A stretch of DNA of 64,000 nucleotides from an uncultured Phaeodactylibacter sp. (GCA_913057245.1 CAJXNH010000011.1:40151-104150); one strand, 5' to 3'. Numbered from the stretch's first letter, positions 26,789 through 35,590 are shown. Notes: generated by a model from the sequence alone, not told the origin. Numbers and translations are program-made.

Positions 26789-27406
26789 ATGGAAATCAAG
26801 CAAACCGCATTTGCCGGAAGCTATGCTAAAGAATCACAGTGCCCGCGTGATGGAAAGCCGGAATACGCTTTTATTGGCCGCTCAAATGTAGGCAAATCTT
26901 CGCTGGTCAATATGCTTTGCAAGCGTAAGAGCATCGCCCGTATTTCCCGTACCCCCGGAAAAACCCAACTCCTCAATTACTTTCTGATTAACGGGGAATG
27001 GTACCTGGTCGATTTACCTGGATACGGCTATGCCAAAATTTCTAAGAAAAAGCGGCAGGAATGGCAGCGGATGATCCGGACCTACCTTAAGACCCGGTAC
27101 ACCCTGCAATCTGCCTTCGTACTTATTGACAGCAATGTGCCCCCTCAGGAAATCGACCTTGATTTTATGAATGAGCTGGGGGAAGAGCAGATACCTTTTG
27201 CCATCGTTTACACTAAAGCCGACCGCTTGAAGCCACAGGAACTGGAGGATAACCTTGCGCAAATCCGTAAGGCTATCCTGCAGCACTGGGAATCGCTGCC
27301 TCCTGAATTCATCACCTCTTCCAACACGGGGCTCGGCCGGGAGGAGCTGCTAGCATACATTGACCAGGTCAATCAGCAGTATTTTGAACACCATGAGGAC
27401 CTGTAG
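26789..27406 (+). CDS. engB: ribosome biogenesis GTP-binding protein EngB/YihA/YsxC
   Basis: Essential GTPase of 205 residues involved in late large-subunit assembly. G1 (P-loop) is GRSNVGKSS at 30-38, the switch I/G2 region is ISRTPGKTQLLNYF, G3 is DLPGYGYAK, and G4 is TKADRL. The start at 26789 (MEIKQTAFAG) is chosen because the open frame upstream to 26654 encodes a basic stretch unlike the family and crosses an AT-rich promoter-like segment. It is followed after 28 bases by the acyltransferase gene on the same strand. Confidence 0.95.
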   Translation: MEIKQTAFAGSYAKESQCPRDGKPEYAFIGRSNVGKSSLVNMLCKRKSIARISRTPGKTQLLNYFLINGEWYLVDLPGYGYAKISKKKRQEWQRMIRTYLKTRYTLQSAFVLIDSNVPPQEIDLDFMNELGEEQIPFAIVYTKADRLKPQELEDNLAQIRKAILQHWESLPPEFITSSNTGLGREELLAYIDQVNQQYFEHHEDL

Positions 27407-27434
27407 AAACCGGGGCGCCCGAACGTAAAAGCCA

Positions 27435-29141
27435 ATGAAGAAGAAAGAACAAAAAGCCGGCTATGAGCATGTAATCCCTGATATCGAGGACTGGCCAATA
27501 TATAAACTAAGTCAGGACCGCCGTAATTTTATAGCGGAGATTGATCAGTTCATCACAGACCGTTTTATGCGGCAGCCTACCCCTAAGCTTACGGATATCC
27601 TTTCCAAGACCATTTACCTGGAGCGTATCCGTATGAAGGAGGAGCCCTGGAAAGTAGACCCGCCCAATGAGCGACAGTTTTGGCGTAAAATCCGGAATCA
27701 ACTCATGGGGCAGTCGCTGGACCGCAGTGAGGAAGAAGCACGCCGGACCAATGAAGAGCTGCTTCGGAAAATTGTCCACCGTTATTCCGAAGAAATCGTA
27801 GGGACTTTCCAAAAGGGGACTTTCCTCTTTGCCCGGCGGTTTTTGACTTTATTCTTCACCCGCCTGCTTAATACTGCTGCGAGCCGGAACTGGCGACGCT
27901 TCTGGGGGAGCAAGCACCGGTTGCAGGACCGCCTTCTGGTCAGGGGGCATGTAGAGACCATTCGGGCGTTGATGAAAAAAGGCACAGTCGTCATCGTTCC
28001 CACTCACTTCAGCAACCTGGACTCTATTTTGATCGGCTATGCGCTGGACTCCTTTGTCGGGTTGCCCTCTTTTTCCTACGGGGCGGGGCTCAACCTTTAC
28101 AATACCGGCTATACGGCCTATTTTATGAATCGCCTTGGTGCCTACCGGGTCGACCGGCGTAAGAAAAACCCAATCTACCTGGAAGTGCTGAAGGGGATGT
28201 CGAAACTCTCCATTCAGCGCGGCGTCAACAGCCTCTTCTTTCCGGGAGGGACGCGCTCGCGCTCCGGTGCCCTGGAGACTAAGCTAAAATTGGGCCTGAT
28301 GAGCACCGCAGTAGAAGCCCAAAGGGCCATCTACGAGGAAGGACGGCAGGAAAAAGTCTTCATTTGCCCGCTGATTCTGGGTTACCATTTTGTCCTGGAA
28401 GGGCAGTTTCTGATTGATCAGCACCTTAAACGGATGGGCAAGGAACGCTACATGCAAAGCCGGGATGAGTTTTACAGCTTTCGAAAGCTGACCAAATTCA
28501 TCTGGCAGTTCTTTTCCCAGGAAAATGACATTACCCTTTCCTTCGGGCAGCCTATGGACGTGCTCGGCAACTATGTGGATGCCGATGGCCGCAGCTTTGA
28601 TCAGTACGGCAATGAAATCAACCTGGAAGAATACTTTTATACCGTGGGGAAAGTCACTAAAAACCTGCAGCGGGAGTCAGAGTACACCAAGCGGTTGGGG
28701 GAGCGCATTGTGGAGCGCTATTTCAAGGACAACATCGTTTTGACCAGCCATCTCGTGGCCTTTGCTGCTTTCCAGATTGTGAAAAACAAAAACAGCCGCC
28801 TCGACCTCTATGGCATCCTACGGCTACCGGCAGATGATTATGTCTTTCCACGGTCGACTATGCGGGAAGTGGTCGGGCAACTGCGGCAACGCCTCATTGA
28901 TATGGCAGATGCCGGGGAAGTGAAATTGTCGGAACAGGTGATGTATGACGTCGATCAGCTCATAGAAGATGGCATCAGCCGCCTGGGGACCTACCACATT
29001 GCCAAGCCCTTGCGTTTCAATAAAAAAGGGCAAATCATTAGTGAAAGTTTCAAGGTGTTGTATTTTTATCACAACCGCCTCACCGGCTACGGGCTGGAAG
29101 AAAAGGTGCAATGGAAGCAATTTGACCTTGAAATGGTTTAG
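27435..29141 (+). CDS. 1-acyl-glycerol-3-phosphate acyltransferase-like protein
   Basis: PlsB/PlsC-superfamily acyltransferase of 568 residues, acting at the inner membrane in phospholipid synthesis. The catalytic HX4D motif is in THFSNLDS (near residue 193), and the second block is FFPGGTRSRSG (near 270). Flanking regions (about 180 residues N-terminal and 250 C-terminal) are much longer than in PlsC, closer to PlsB-type glycerol-3-phosphate acyltransferases. Whether the acceptor is glycerol 3-phosphate or lysophosphatidate cannot be decided by eye. The ion channel gene starts 5 bases after the stop, implying one operon. Confidence 0.85.
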   Translation: MKKKEQKAGYEHVIPDIEDWPIYKLSQDRRNFIAEIDQFITDRFMRQPTPKLTDILSKTIYLERIRMKEEPWKVDPPNERQFWRKIRNQLMGQSLDRSEEEARRTNEELLRKIVHRYSEEIVGTFQKGTFLFARRFLTLFFTRLLNTAASRNWRRFWGSKHRLQDRLLVRGHVETIRALMKKGTVVIVPTHFSNLDSILIGYALDSFVGLPSFSYGAGLNLYNTGYTAYFMNRLGAYRVDRRKKNPIYLEVLKGMSKLSIQRGVNSLFFPGGTRSRSGALETKLKLGLMSTAVEAQRAIYEEGRQEKVFICPLILGYHFVLEGQFLIDQHLKRMGKERYMQSRDEFYSFRKLTKFIWQFFSQENDITLSFGQPMDVLGNYVDADGRSFDQYGNEINLEEYFYTVGKVTKNLQRESEYTKRLGERIVERYFKDNIVLTSHLVAFAAFQIVKNKNSRLDLYGILRLPADDYVFPRSTMREVVGQLRQRLIDMADAGEVKLSEQVMYDVDQLIEDGISRLGTYHIAKPLRFNKKGQIISESFKVLYFYHNRLTGYGLEEKVQWKQFDLEMV

Positions 29142-29146
29142 CCCCT

Positions 29147-29968
29147 ATGATCAAACGTTTTTTTCTTTCGGAACGGAATATGATGGCTGCAATCCTGGTC
29201 AATGCAGTGATCATCTTTATGTTATATTTTCCGGGCTGGCGGCACAATGAGTGGCTGGAACGGATCGACCATATTTTTATTCTCTTCTTTCTCCTGGAGG
29301 CAGCTGTTAAGCTGTATACACTTAAACCCCGCCCTTATTTTGCTGACCCCTGGAACCGTTTCGACCTGATCATAGTCCTGGGCAGCCTGCCTTCTCTACT
29401 GGTGCAGGTCATACCTGTGCCCGATACCTCGCTGCTGATCATTTTGCGCTTATTCCGCCTGATTCGCCTGATTCGTTTTATTCGCTTCGTGCCTCACCTG
29501 AGCAAGGTGATTACCGGTTTGGGGCGGGCTCTGCAGGCGTCGCTCTTTGTGCTGCTGGCTCTGTTGTTCCTTAATTTATTGCTGGCCATATTTACCTGCC
29601 ATTTTTTTGCGGATGTTGCTCCACAGTATTTTGGAGACCCCCTGATTGCATCTTATTCTATTTTCCAGATGTTTACCGTGGAAGGGTGGAACGAGATTCC
29701 CGCCACGATTGCCCAAAGTTTAACCGAGCAGCAAGCGCAGGCTGGGATTTTTAATACAAGCGTCCTCATTGGCCTGACCCGTCTTTACTTCGTGCTTGTG
29801 GTCCTGCTGGGCGGTGTTTTCGGCATGTCGCTGGCCAATGCCGTGTTTGTAGACGAAATGACTATGGACAATAATGATGCCCTGGAGCGTAAGGTCGATG
29901 ACCTGCACAACGAAATTAAGGAACTGAAAGCCTTGCTGCTGCGTAACGAACAAAAAGAAAACCCATGA
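29147..29968 (+). CDS. voltage-gated cation channel of the NaChBac/CavMr type
   Basis: Homotetrameric six-transmembrane channel of 273 residues. S4 carries arginines at 101, 104, 107, 110 and 113 (RLFRLIRLIRFIRF), the regular every-third-residue pattern of a voltage sensor. S5 and S6 flank a pore helix with the filter TVEGWNE at 177-183. The Gly at position 4, where sodium-selective bacterial channels have Ser (TLESW), is reminiscent of the calcium-selective CavMr channel as I recall it. The C-terminus (about 245-272, ALERKVDDLHNEIKELKALL) is a coiled-coil tetramerisation helix. The exonuclease gene overlaps its stop by 4 bases (ATGA). Confidence 0.88.
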   Translation: MIKRFFLSERNMMAAILVNAVIIFMLYFPGWRHNEWLERIDHIFILFFLLEAAVKLYTLKPRPYFADPWNRFDLIIVLGSLPSLLVQVIPVPDTSLLIILRLFRLIRLIRFIRFVPHLSKVITGLGRALQASLFVLLALLFLNLLLAIFTCHFFADVAPQYFGDPLIASYSIFQMFTVEGWNEIPATIAQSLTEQQAQAGIFNTSVLIGLTRLYFVLVVLLGGVFGMSLANAVFVDEMTMDNNDALERKVDDLHNEIKELKALLLRNEQKENP

Positions 29969-30507
29969 ACTTCATCGTTTATGATCTGGAAGCAACTTGC
30001 TGGGAAGGGCGGCCGCCCAATAAAACACAGGAGATTATTGAGATTGGTGCGATATCAATAAATGGTTACGGGGAAGTTACGGGCTCTTTCAACAAGTTCA
30101 TCCGGCCGGTGCTCAATCCTAATCTATCCCTTTTTTGCCGGGACCTGACCTCTATCGAGCAGGAATACGTTGACCGGTCTAATGAATTCCCGGAAGTGAT
30201 TGAGCACTTTCAGGATTGGGCAGAGATTTTTGATGAAGACTACCTGCTCTGTTCCTGGGGTGCTTTTGACCGCAAAATGCTCATCCAGGATTGTGAGCTG
30301 CACGGAATGGAGTGGGAGTGGGCAGAACACCACATGAATGTAAAAAAGGAATATGCAAGAATGCGCGGTCTGCGCCGCCCGCGTGGGCTTCGCGCTGCCG
30401 TGGAAAAAGAAGGGTTTGAATTCACTGGCACCCACCATCGGGCGATAGACGATGCAGAAAACCTGGCCAAGTTGTTCATCAAGTATCTCGACGAGTGGCA
30501 GTATTAA
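29965..30507 (+). CDS. DEDDh 3'-5' exonuclease (KapD/ERI-1-like)
   Basis: DnaQ-like exonuclease of 180 residues. ExoI is YDLEATCW (Asp7, Glu9), ExoII includes WGAFDRKML (Asp), and ExoIII is HHRAIDDAENLAKLF, with the general-base His and the last Asp. It matches small RNase-type exonucleases (KapD, ERI-1/3'hExo-like), so RNA 3'-end trimming is a plausible role. Translational coupling to the channel gene via ATGA is visible, but a functional link is not evident. It is followed by an intrinsic hairpin (30512-30539). Confidence 0.9.
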   Translation: MNFIVYDLEATCWEGRPPNKTQEIIEIGAISINGYGEVTGSFNKFIRPVLNPNLSLFCRDLTSIEQEYVDRSNEFPEVIEHFQDWAEIFDEDYLLCSWGAFDRKMLIQDCELHGMEWEWAEHHMNVKKEYARMRGLRRPRGLRAAVEKEGFEFTGTHHRAIDDAENLAKLFIKYLDEWQY

Positions 30508-30511
30508 AAAA

Positions 30512-30539
30512 ACCGGCAATGCACAATTGCATCGCCGGT
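30512..30539 (-). terminator. intrinsic terminator between convergent genes
   Basis: 11 base pairs with one mismatch (ACCGGC-A-ATGCA with TGCAT-C-GCCGGT) around a CAAT loop. The minus-strand transcript runs into a seven-U stretch (plus A run 30506-30512), which fits termination of the DUF6733 gene; on the plus strand the T tract is weak. Confidence 0.75.
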
Positions 30540-30563
30540 AACTTTTCCATCAGTTCATTCCGT

Positions 30564-31289
30564 TTAGAAGCCCATGCCTACCGTGAGCTTGTAGAAAGAG
30601 TCATTGCCTTCCAGTACATCACTGCCGAAAGCAAATCGTGCCCAGGTGCTGCCGTTAGGGTTAGAGAATTGCAGGTAGGGACCGACCCACTGATATACAT
30701 CGGAAGATTCTTCCACATCAGATCCGCCAGACAGGATGAGGTGCTCCCAGTGTGCGCCAAATGATAGGAAGTCGAGCGCTTTGTAGCCTGCATTCAGCCA
30801 GTAGTGGGTATAAGCCAGGGTAGAGCCTTTTTCCCGTAAGGGCGCATAGTAGCCGAGGTAAAACTCGCCTTCCAGGTTATCAGTACTTAGCCCTACGGTC
30901 AGGTTGGGCACAATTCCATCACCCATAATTCCCGGGCCGGCAGTGGCACTGGAGAGGAGGTTCCCACCTAAAAAGCCTATCTGAGGAGTGATGCTGATAG
31001 ACTCAGAGGCTTGAAAGCTCACCCCCATGCCAAACTCTGTCCAGTTGCCCCAGCCTCCACCGGTGCCTCCGGACCAAAGAATGCCATAAAAGGTGAAGTC
31101 CATTTTGTCGCTAACGCTGTAGCCCCCGGAGAAGAAAGGGTAGAATCCGAAAAACTGATCGGAATTCAGGGTGACATTCATGCTGAACTTGTTTTCTTCC
31201 TGCGCCTGTGCTTCCTGAGCTGAGAAAACCAAAGCTAGGACGCAGATTGTGGCCAGTGCTAAACGCTTGAGGTGGTTAAAATGCTTCAT
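30564..31289 (-). CDS. DUF6733-like secreted barrel protein
   Basis: Exported protein of 241 residues with a signal peptide ending in EAQAQ. Segments QFFGFYPFFSGGYSVSDKMD, FYGILWSGGTGGGWGNWTEF and the final FYKLTVGMGF suggest an outer-membrane barrel; I associate this pattern with DUF6733, from memory. Function unknown. It is monocistronic by appearance, ends at a strong terminator, and has a long upstream gap with a TACTTTTG -7-like box (plus 31531-31538) about 240 bases ahead of the start. Confidence 0.65.
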   Translation of the reverse strand: MKHFNHLKRLALATICVLALVFSAQEAQAQEENKFSMNVTLNSDQFFGFYPFFSGGYSVSDKMDFTFYGILWSGGTGGGWGNWTEFGMGVSFQASESISITPQIGFLGGNLLSSATAGPGIMGDGIVPNLTVGLSTDNLEGEFYLGYYAPLREKGSTLAYTHYWLNAGYKALDFLSFGAHWEHLILSGGSDVEESSDVYQWVGPYLQFSNPNGSTWARFAFGSDVLEGNDSFYKLTVGMGF

Positions 31290-31788
31290 TTTTAGTGAGA
31301 TTTGTTGGTTGTGAAATGAGTGTTCAGATTACTGCCTGTGCAGCAACCGGTGCAATGCACCTCTGGTGAGCCAGTACAATACAGTGCCTGGCTTTACGTC
31401 GGGAGCAAAGCGATATGAATAATGCGTAAAATGAGTCTTAATGCCCCGGTGCATGGCATTTTTGCCGGGGAATAGCTTGGTCAGGGTTGGTCTATTTGGA
31501 AAGGAGGTATCCGTTTGTGTTGGATGGTATCAAAAGTAGGGGCAGAAGGGGAGTTATACTACTCTGATTTTTCATACTGTGTTATACCAAAAGCTTAATT
31601 CAGAATTTAAAATTCTGTTAATCAGTTGATAAAATTATTTTTGATGTTATGCCCAAGTTGACTTTGTTGCTTTTGTATATAATTGTATAGCTATCAGGTT
31701 TAATCCAGGTATGCTCAAAATAGGAATAGCCTTGCCCGATTAAAGGGAAGGCTATTCAGGGTTATTGTTATCAGCATTGGAGCTGGAA
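31290..31788. other. 499-base intergenic region
   Basis: No coding signal. It holds a GC-rich 6-base stem (CCCCGG 31444-31449 with CCGGGG 31465-31470), a possible minus-strand -7 box (CAAAAGTA at 31531-31538), an AT-rich stretch at 31560-31690, and the terminator at 31724-31757. Confidence 0.5.
31724..31757 (-). terminator. intrinsic terminator of the DUF1080/oxidoreductase operon
   Basis: A perfect 10-base stem (GAATAGCCTT 31724-31733 with AAGGCTATTC 31748-31757), with CCC/GGG extending the pairing inside the loop. The minus-strand RNA continues CUAUUUUG. It lies 32 bases after the stop of the last gene. Confidence 0.75.
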
Positions 31789-32376
31789 TTATAAGGGTTT
31801 CAGCTCCAGGTTTTTCCATTTGACCCGGATGCCGCCACCATCGTGGATTTGAAGGCAAATGCCGCCTTCGCCCGTCCCGATTTTTTCGTCCTTTATCCTG
31901 ACCATGCGTTTGCCGTTAAGCCAGGTAGTTACCCGGTCGCCTTTGGCTTTGATTTTCATGGTATTCCAGGCATCAGCCATCAGTACTGCTTCTCTCCGGG
32001 CATTAGGCTTGATCAGCCAGCCTCTGCCGTAGGACTCGTAAATGCCTCCGGTATGCTTATTGGGCGGGGCTACTTCCACCTGCCAGCCTTGTACTTTCGT
32101 GCCATCAACCGTGGAGCGGAAGAAAACGCCGCTGTTGCCGTTCGCCTCCTGCAGGAATTCAAGGGTAAGCACAAAGTCGTCGTAGAATTCAGTAGTGCAA
32201 AGGTAGCCGTACTGTTCATCCGGGCCGCTCTCAGAAATTAGCAGGCCTTCCTCGACGTACCATTTTTCGGTACCGTAGGCTTGCCAGCCTGTAAGGTCCT
32301 TTCCGTTAAAAAGCTGCTGCTGGGCACTAAGGCTGAGCGAAAGCCCCAACAGGGCAAATCCAAGTAGTATCCTCAT
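31789..32376 (-). CDS. DUF1080 (3-keto-disaccharide hydrolase-type) secreted protein
   Basis: Exported 195-residue protein. The signal peptide (GLSLSLSAQ) is followed by one DUF1080 jelly-roll domain: LFNGKDLTGWQAYG, GNSGVFFRST and WLNGKRMVRIKD. DUF1080 proteins belong to a concanavalin-like family in which members with 3-keto-glycoside hydrolase activity have been described. Its start overlaps the stop of the upstream DUF1080 gene (ATGA, 32373-32376). It is the third gene of an operon with a Gfo/Idh/MocA oxidoreductase, an arrangement consistent with 3-keto-sugar metabolism. Confidence 0.85.
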   Translation of the reverse strand: MRILLGFALLGLSLSLSAQQQLFNGKDLTGWQAYGTEKWYVEEGLLISESGPDEQYGYLCTTEFYDDFVLTLEFLQEANGNSGVFFRSTVDGTKVQGWQVEVAPPNKHTGGIYESYGRGWLIKPNARREAVLMADAWNTMKIKAKGDRVTTWLNGKRMVRIKDEKIGTGEGGICLQIHDGGGIRVKWKNLELKPL

Positions 32377-33122
32377 AGTGGGCGTATTTTAATGTTTTTA
32401 AACCAGATTTTGCTGCCGTGATCCTGCAAGCCGATTAGCCCGGATTTGGCAACGCCGTAGTCAGGATAGCCTTTCCACTTGCCGACCTCCTTGCGCATCT
32501 GCCAGTCGGCAGACCAGGGTTCGAAACTGAGCATTTCTGCCCCATTGAGCCAGTAGGTTACTTTCTCCGGGGTGAAGCGGATTCGGCTGCTGTTCCACTC
32601 GCCTGCCGCCTTAACGGGCTTGTCTTTTTTAGGTACATACATACCGTAATCAGCCCCCACGTACTGATTGTCAAGCAGCGCTTGTTCAAATCCAATATCG
32701 TCGAGCAACTGATACTCCGGAGCATTTTCATACATGGCATGGTACTGTTCTCCTTCCAGAATATGGTAGAAAATCCCGCTGTTGCCGGTTTTTTCGATCT
32801 TCCATTCCAGATAAAGGTCAAAGTTTTCAAAGTTTTGCTTGCCATATACAATGTCCCCTCCGGAACCTGTGGTCATGAGTACCCCTTCCTGAACGGACCA
32901 GGTGGCCGGAAGGCTGTCCTGATTGTAGCCCCGCCAGCCCTCAGTGGATTGGCCATCGAAAAGGAGCATCCAGCCTTCTGCTTTTTCGGCTTCGGTCAGG
33001 GTGTTATCAGCGGCGGGCGCTTCAGGCTCCGGAGTTGCGGCTGAGGCTTGTTCCTGTTCAGATGTAGCGCCTCCACACCCCACAATGAGAAGCGTTAAGG
33101 CTAAGAATAATAGGTTCTTCAT
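32373..33122 (-). CDS. DUF1080 lipoprotein (3-keto-disaccharide hydrolase-type)
   Basis: Lipoprotein of 249 residues with lipobox VGCGG (Cys16), an Ala/Glu/Pro-rich linker, then a DUF1080 domain: LLFDGQSTEGWRGYN, EWKIEKTGNSGIFYH and YWLNGAEMLSFEPW. It is longer than the downstream paralogue and probably membrane anchored. The pair may act sequentially on a glycan, or have different sites. It begins 49 bases after the oxidoreductase stop. Confidence 0.85.
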   Translation of the reverse strand: MKNLLFLALTLLIVGCGGATSEQEQASAATPEPEAPAADNTLTEAEKAEGWMLLFDGQSTEGWRGYNQDSLPATWSVQEGVLMTTGSGGDIVYGKQNFENFDLYLEWKIEKTGNSGIFYHILEGEQYHAMYENAPEYQLLDDIGFEQALLDNQYVGADYGMYVPKKDKPVKAAGEWNSSRIRFTPEKVTYWLNGAEMLSFEPWSADWQMRKEVGKWKGYPDYGVAKSGLIGLQDHGSKIWFKNIKIRPL

Positions 33123-33171
33123 ACCGTTGATTTTAGTTGATTAGTCGTTTTGAATAGCGATCGGCCTGGAT

Positions 33172-34518
33172 TTAAACCACTTTCATATTTACCGGGTCCC
33201 AGTCAATAAACCGGTTTTCAAAGTAGCTGTCGTTGCACAAAAGTGCGGGTGCACAGGCCCGGAAGCCGAAGATGGGATCCTCCACGACCTGCCCGCCTTC
33301 GCGTATGGCGCGGAAGAGGTTACCAAAGTGATCGTAGTGGGCGCCTTTATAGCCTTTTTCCACCTCGTAGACCATCTTTTGGGGTGGCAGGATTTGCTTG
33401 CGGTCGCTGCGGGTACCTGTTTCTTTCTCTTTGGCATCAAGAAAGGGATCATCACTGTGAACGGTGCGGTTGCGCTCTACGGTGACATCATTCCAGCCGA
33501 TATTCATGGAGCCTTTACTACCATTGATTTTGAGATAGGTAGAGCCGCTTGTGCCATCCACAAAATTGCAGCGCAGGGACAGGTTGAAGCCCGGGTGCGC
33601 TTCGCTGTCAGGGTAGTTGAACATGCCCAGCAGGACATCCGGCACTTCCCGGCCGTCCTTCCAGTACCGCAGTCCGCCCATGGCCTCGATGCGCTCCGGG
33701 CCCATAGAGCTGGTGATGAAATGGAGGCTGGAGAACAGGTGAACAAACAGGTCGCCTGACATGCCCGTGCCATAATCCCGGTAATTACGCCAGCGGAAAA
33801 AGCGCAGGGGGGCAAAGTCACGCTTGGTGGTATTGGAAATGTACGTGGCCCAGTCCACCGTCTTTTCGCTGGCATCCTCAGGGACCGGGTATTGCCAGGC
33901 ACCGGCAGGGGAGTGGCGGGCCCAGAATCCCTCAGCGTAGTTGATGTCTCCGATTACCCCGTCTTCCAGCAGCGCTTTGGCCTTTTCATTGCCCAGAGAG
34001 GACAGGCCCTGACTGCCTACCATAAAGACGGTGCTGGAATCTTTCCAGGCTTTGATCAGCTCCCGGCCTTCCCCTACGCTGTGCACCATTGGCTTTTCGC
34101 AGTAGACGTGCTTTCCCGCTTTCATGGCATCTATACTGATGGTTTTGTGCCAGTGGTCGGGCGTGCCGATGATGACCATGTCCACATCCTTTCGTTTCAG
34201 GATGTCCTTGTAGTTTTTTGTTAGGAAAAGGTCTTGCCCCCAGCGCTCTTTAGCCGCTTCAAGCCGCCCGTCGTAGAGGTCACAGGCCGCAACGATGCGT
34301 ATGCCCTCGTGCTCCAGTGCGGTATTGACATCCACGGTGCCCATACCCCCTGCCCCGATCACAGCGATGTTCAGCGTCTGTCCCGGTGCAGGGCGGGGTT
34401 TGGGTTTTAATATTTCGTAAGGTACAGGAGCTTCCTGTGCCACTGACCTGGCGGCACCAGCCAGCGCAGCGCCTGCTAAGCCTGCTTTTTTGATGAATGA
34501 TCTGCGGTTTTGGCCCAT
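33172..34518 (-). CDS. Tat-exported Gfo/Idh/MocA family oxidoreductase
   Basis: NAD(P)-dependent sugar dehydrogenase-like protein of 448 residues. RRSFIKKAG at 5-13 is a twin-arginine export signal, with an Ala-rich h-region, so the enzyme folds in the cytoplasm and acts in the periplasm with bound cofactor. The Rossmann motif IAVIGAGGMGTVDVNTA starts near residue 50, with EKPMVH, the conserved Lys-Pro dipeptide, near 143. The C-terminal domain is the GFO_IDH_MocA alpha/beta type. It heads the operon with two DUF1080 proteins; sugar oxidation at C3 followed by keto-glycoside cleavage is the pathway I infer. Confidence 0.88.
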   Translation of the reverse strand: MGQNRRSFIKKAGLAGAALAGAARSVAQEAPVPYEILKPKPRPAPGQTLNIAVIGAGGMGTVDVNTALEHEGIRIVAACDLYDGRLEAAKERWGQDLFLTKNYKDILKRKDVDMVIIGTPDHWHKTISIDAMKAGKHVYCEKPMVHSVGEGRELIKAWKDSSTVFMVGSQGLSSLGNEKAKALLEDGVIGDINYAEGFWARHSPAGAWQYPVPEDASEKTVDWATYISNTTKRDFAPLRFFRWRNYRDYGTGMSGDLFVHLFSSLHFITSSMGPERIEAMGGLRYWKDGREVPDVLLGMFNYPDSEAHPGFNLSLRCNFVDGTSGSTYLKINGSKGSMNIGWNDVTVERNRTVHSDDPFLDAKEKETGTRSDRKQILPPQKMVYEVEKGYKGAHYDHFGNLFRAIREGGQVVEDPIFGFRACAPALLCNDSYFENRFIDWDPVNMKVV

Positions 34519-34682
34519 AATTTGGTGGTTTCGTTTTGTGGTTTGATGAATTTAGCGCTTTAAATTAGGAAAAGGGTAAGGGAACTCCTACAATGAAGCC
34601 GTGTTTATGCTGTTAGGAAAGGGAAAAGATGAGCATTTCTTCCCGAATTGTATTATCTTGTTGTGATACCAACTGTTTGTTT

Positions 34683-35345
34683 ATGTCAACTGTAATTGCT
34701 GCTATGCCACTGACCAATGAAGAGCTTTCTAAAACCGATGAACCGTTGCCGCTCCGCTATCCGGCATCGGAAGCAGAATATTGGTCGGTCGCACAGGAAG
34801 CAGAGTACCGGGCAGACTATTATCGTGGAGAAATCATCGCGTCTATGAGTTATGAATCTGAAGACCACGCTGCAATTGCATCGCGGCTTAATTTCTATTT
34901 GCAGCAAATATTCTTTGACTTTAAAGCATATAGGATTGGCAATAGCAACCGCCCGGTCTGTATCCCAACCTGCGGCAATGCCATTTTTAATCCGGATGGC
35001 TCCGTCATTCAGCTGCCGGCCCGCTTTTATGAATATCAAAAAGGCATGCGGGCAGATTTGACGCCCATCGTAGTTTTTGAAGTACTCTCGCCTTCCACCC
35101 GGGTGCGCGACCTGGGAGAGAAGCTGCCTTGTTACAAGCAGATTGGAGGCATTGAGCACATTCTTTACGTTGACGGGGCCACCGTTAAAGTACACCACAT
35201 GCAGCGGCAGGGCGATAATCAGTGGCTGGAAACGGTCTACACGGAAAGAGAAGAGCATTTCGAAATCAATGGGAAGCCCATTAAAATCGGAGATTTGTAT
35301 GCCGGCGTTGACTTTGAAAAACCAGAAGATCAGTTGGGTAAGTAA
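34683..35345 (+). CDS. Uma2-family PD-(D/E)XK nuclease-like protein
   Basis: 220-residue protein of the Uma2/DUF820 restriction-endonuclease fold. ADYYRGEIIASMS is the N-terminal signature, and RADLTPIVVFEVLSPSTRVRDLGEKLPCY carries the D...E core (Asp, Glu) followed by the conserved Lys/Tyr helix. I start at the ATG at 34683 (MSTVIAAMPL); a longer reading from 34629 adds a Cys/Ser-rich stretch over AT-rich leader DNA. Uma2 proteins are numerous in some genomes and have unknown physiological roles. Its 3' end overlaps a decayed NTF2-like fragment on the other strand by 16 bases. Confidence 0.85.
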   Translation: MSTVIAAMPLTNEELSKTDEPLPLRYPASEAEYWSVAQEAEYRADYYRGEIIASMSYESEDHAAIASRLNFYLQQIFFDFKAYRIGNSNRPVCIPTCGNAIFNPDGSVIQLPARFYEYQKGMRADLTPIVVFEVLSPSTRVRDLGEKLPCYKQIGGIEHILYVDGATVKVHHMQRQGDNQWLETVYTEREEHFEINGKPIKIGDLYAGVDFEKPEDQLGK

Positions 35346-35590
35346 CGCTCGGGTATCGGCTGCTCCTTTGTTTCTCCCATCCAGTATACACTAACAATCC
35401 ACCAGCGCTCCTCATCGTAAAGCAATTGAATACTGTTAATGCCACGGGCAAAGGGTTCCTTGTCCGCTTTTAAACGGTAAGACTCATAGGTGCTGAATAC
35501 ATGTGTGACCGTGCCATAGGTTTCGGTGACCCGATGTATTTCTTTTTCGTGGAATCCGTTTTCCTCCAGCCATTTCCCTGAAGTAAATCG
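35330..35590 (-). pseudogene. 3' fragment of an NTF2/SnoaL-like gene
   Basis: On the minus strand, 86 codons end at a TGA (35330-35332) and are bounded upstream by an in-frame TGA (35591-35593), with no start codon before the Met 16 residues from the end. The translation (WLEENGFHEKEIHRVTET, VFSTYESYRLKADKEPFARG, INSIQLLYDEERWWIVSVYW) is the conserved C-terminal part of an NTF2-like family of Bacteroidota. The N-terminal half is gone or out of frame. It overlaps the Uma2 stop and lies just upstream of the trp promoter. Confidence 0.7.
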
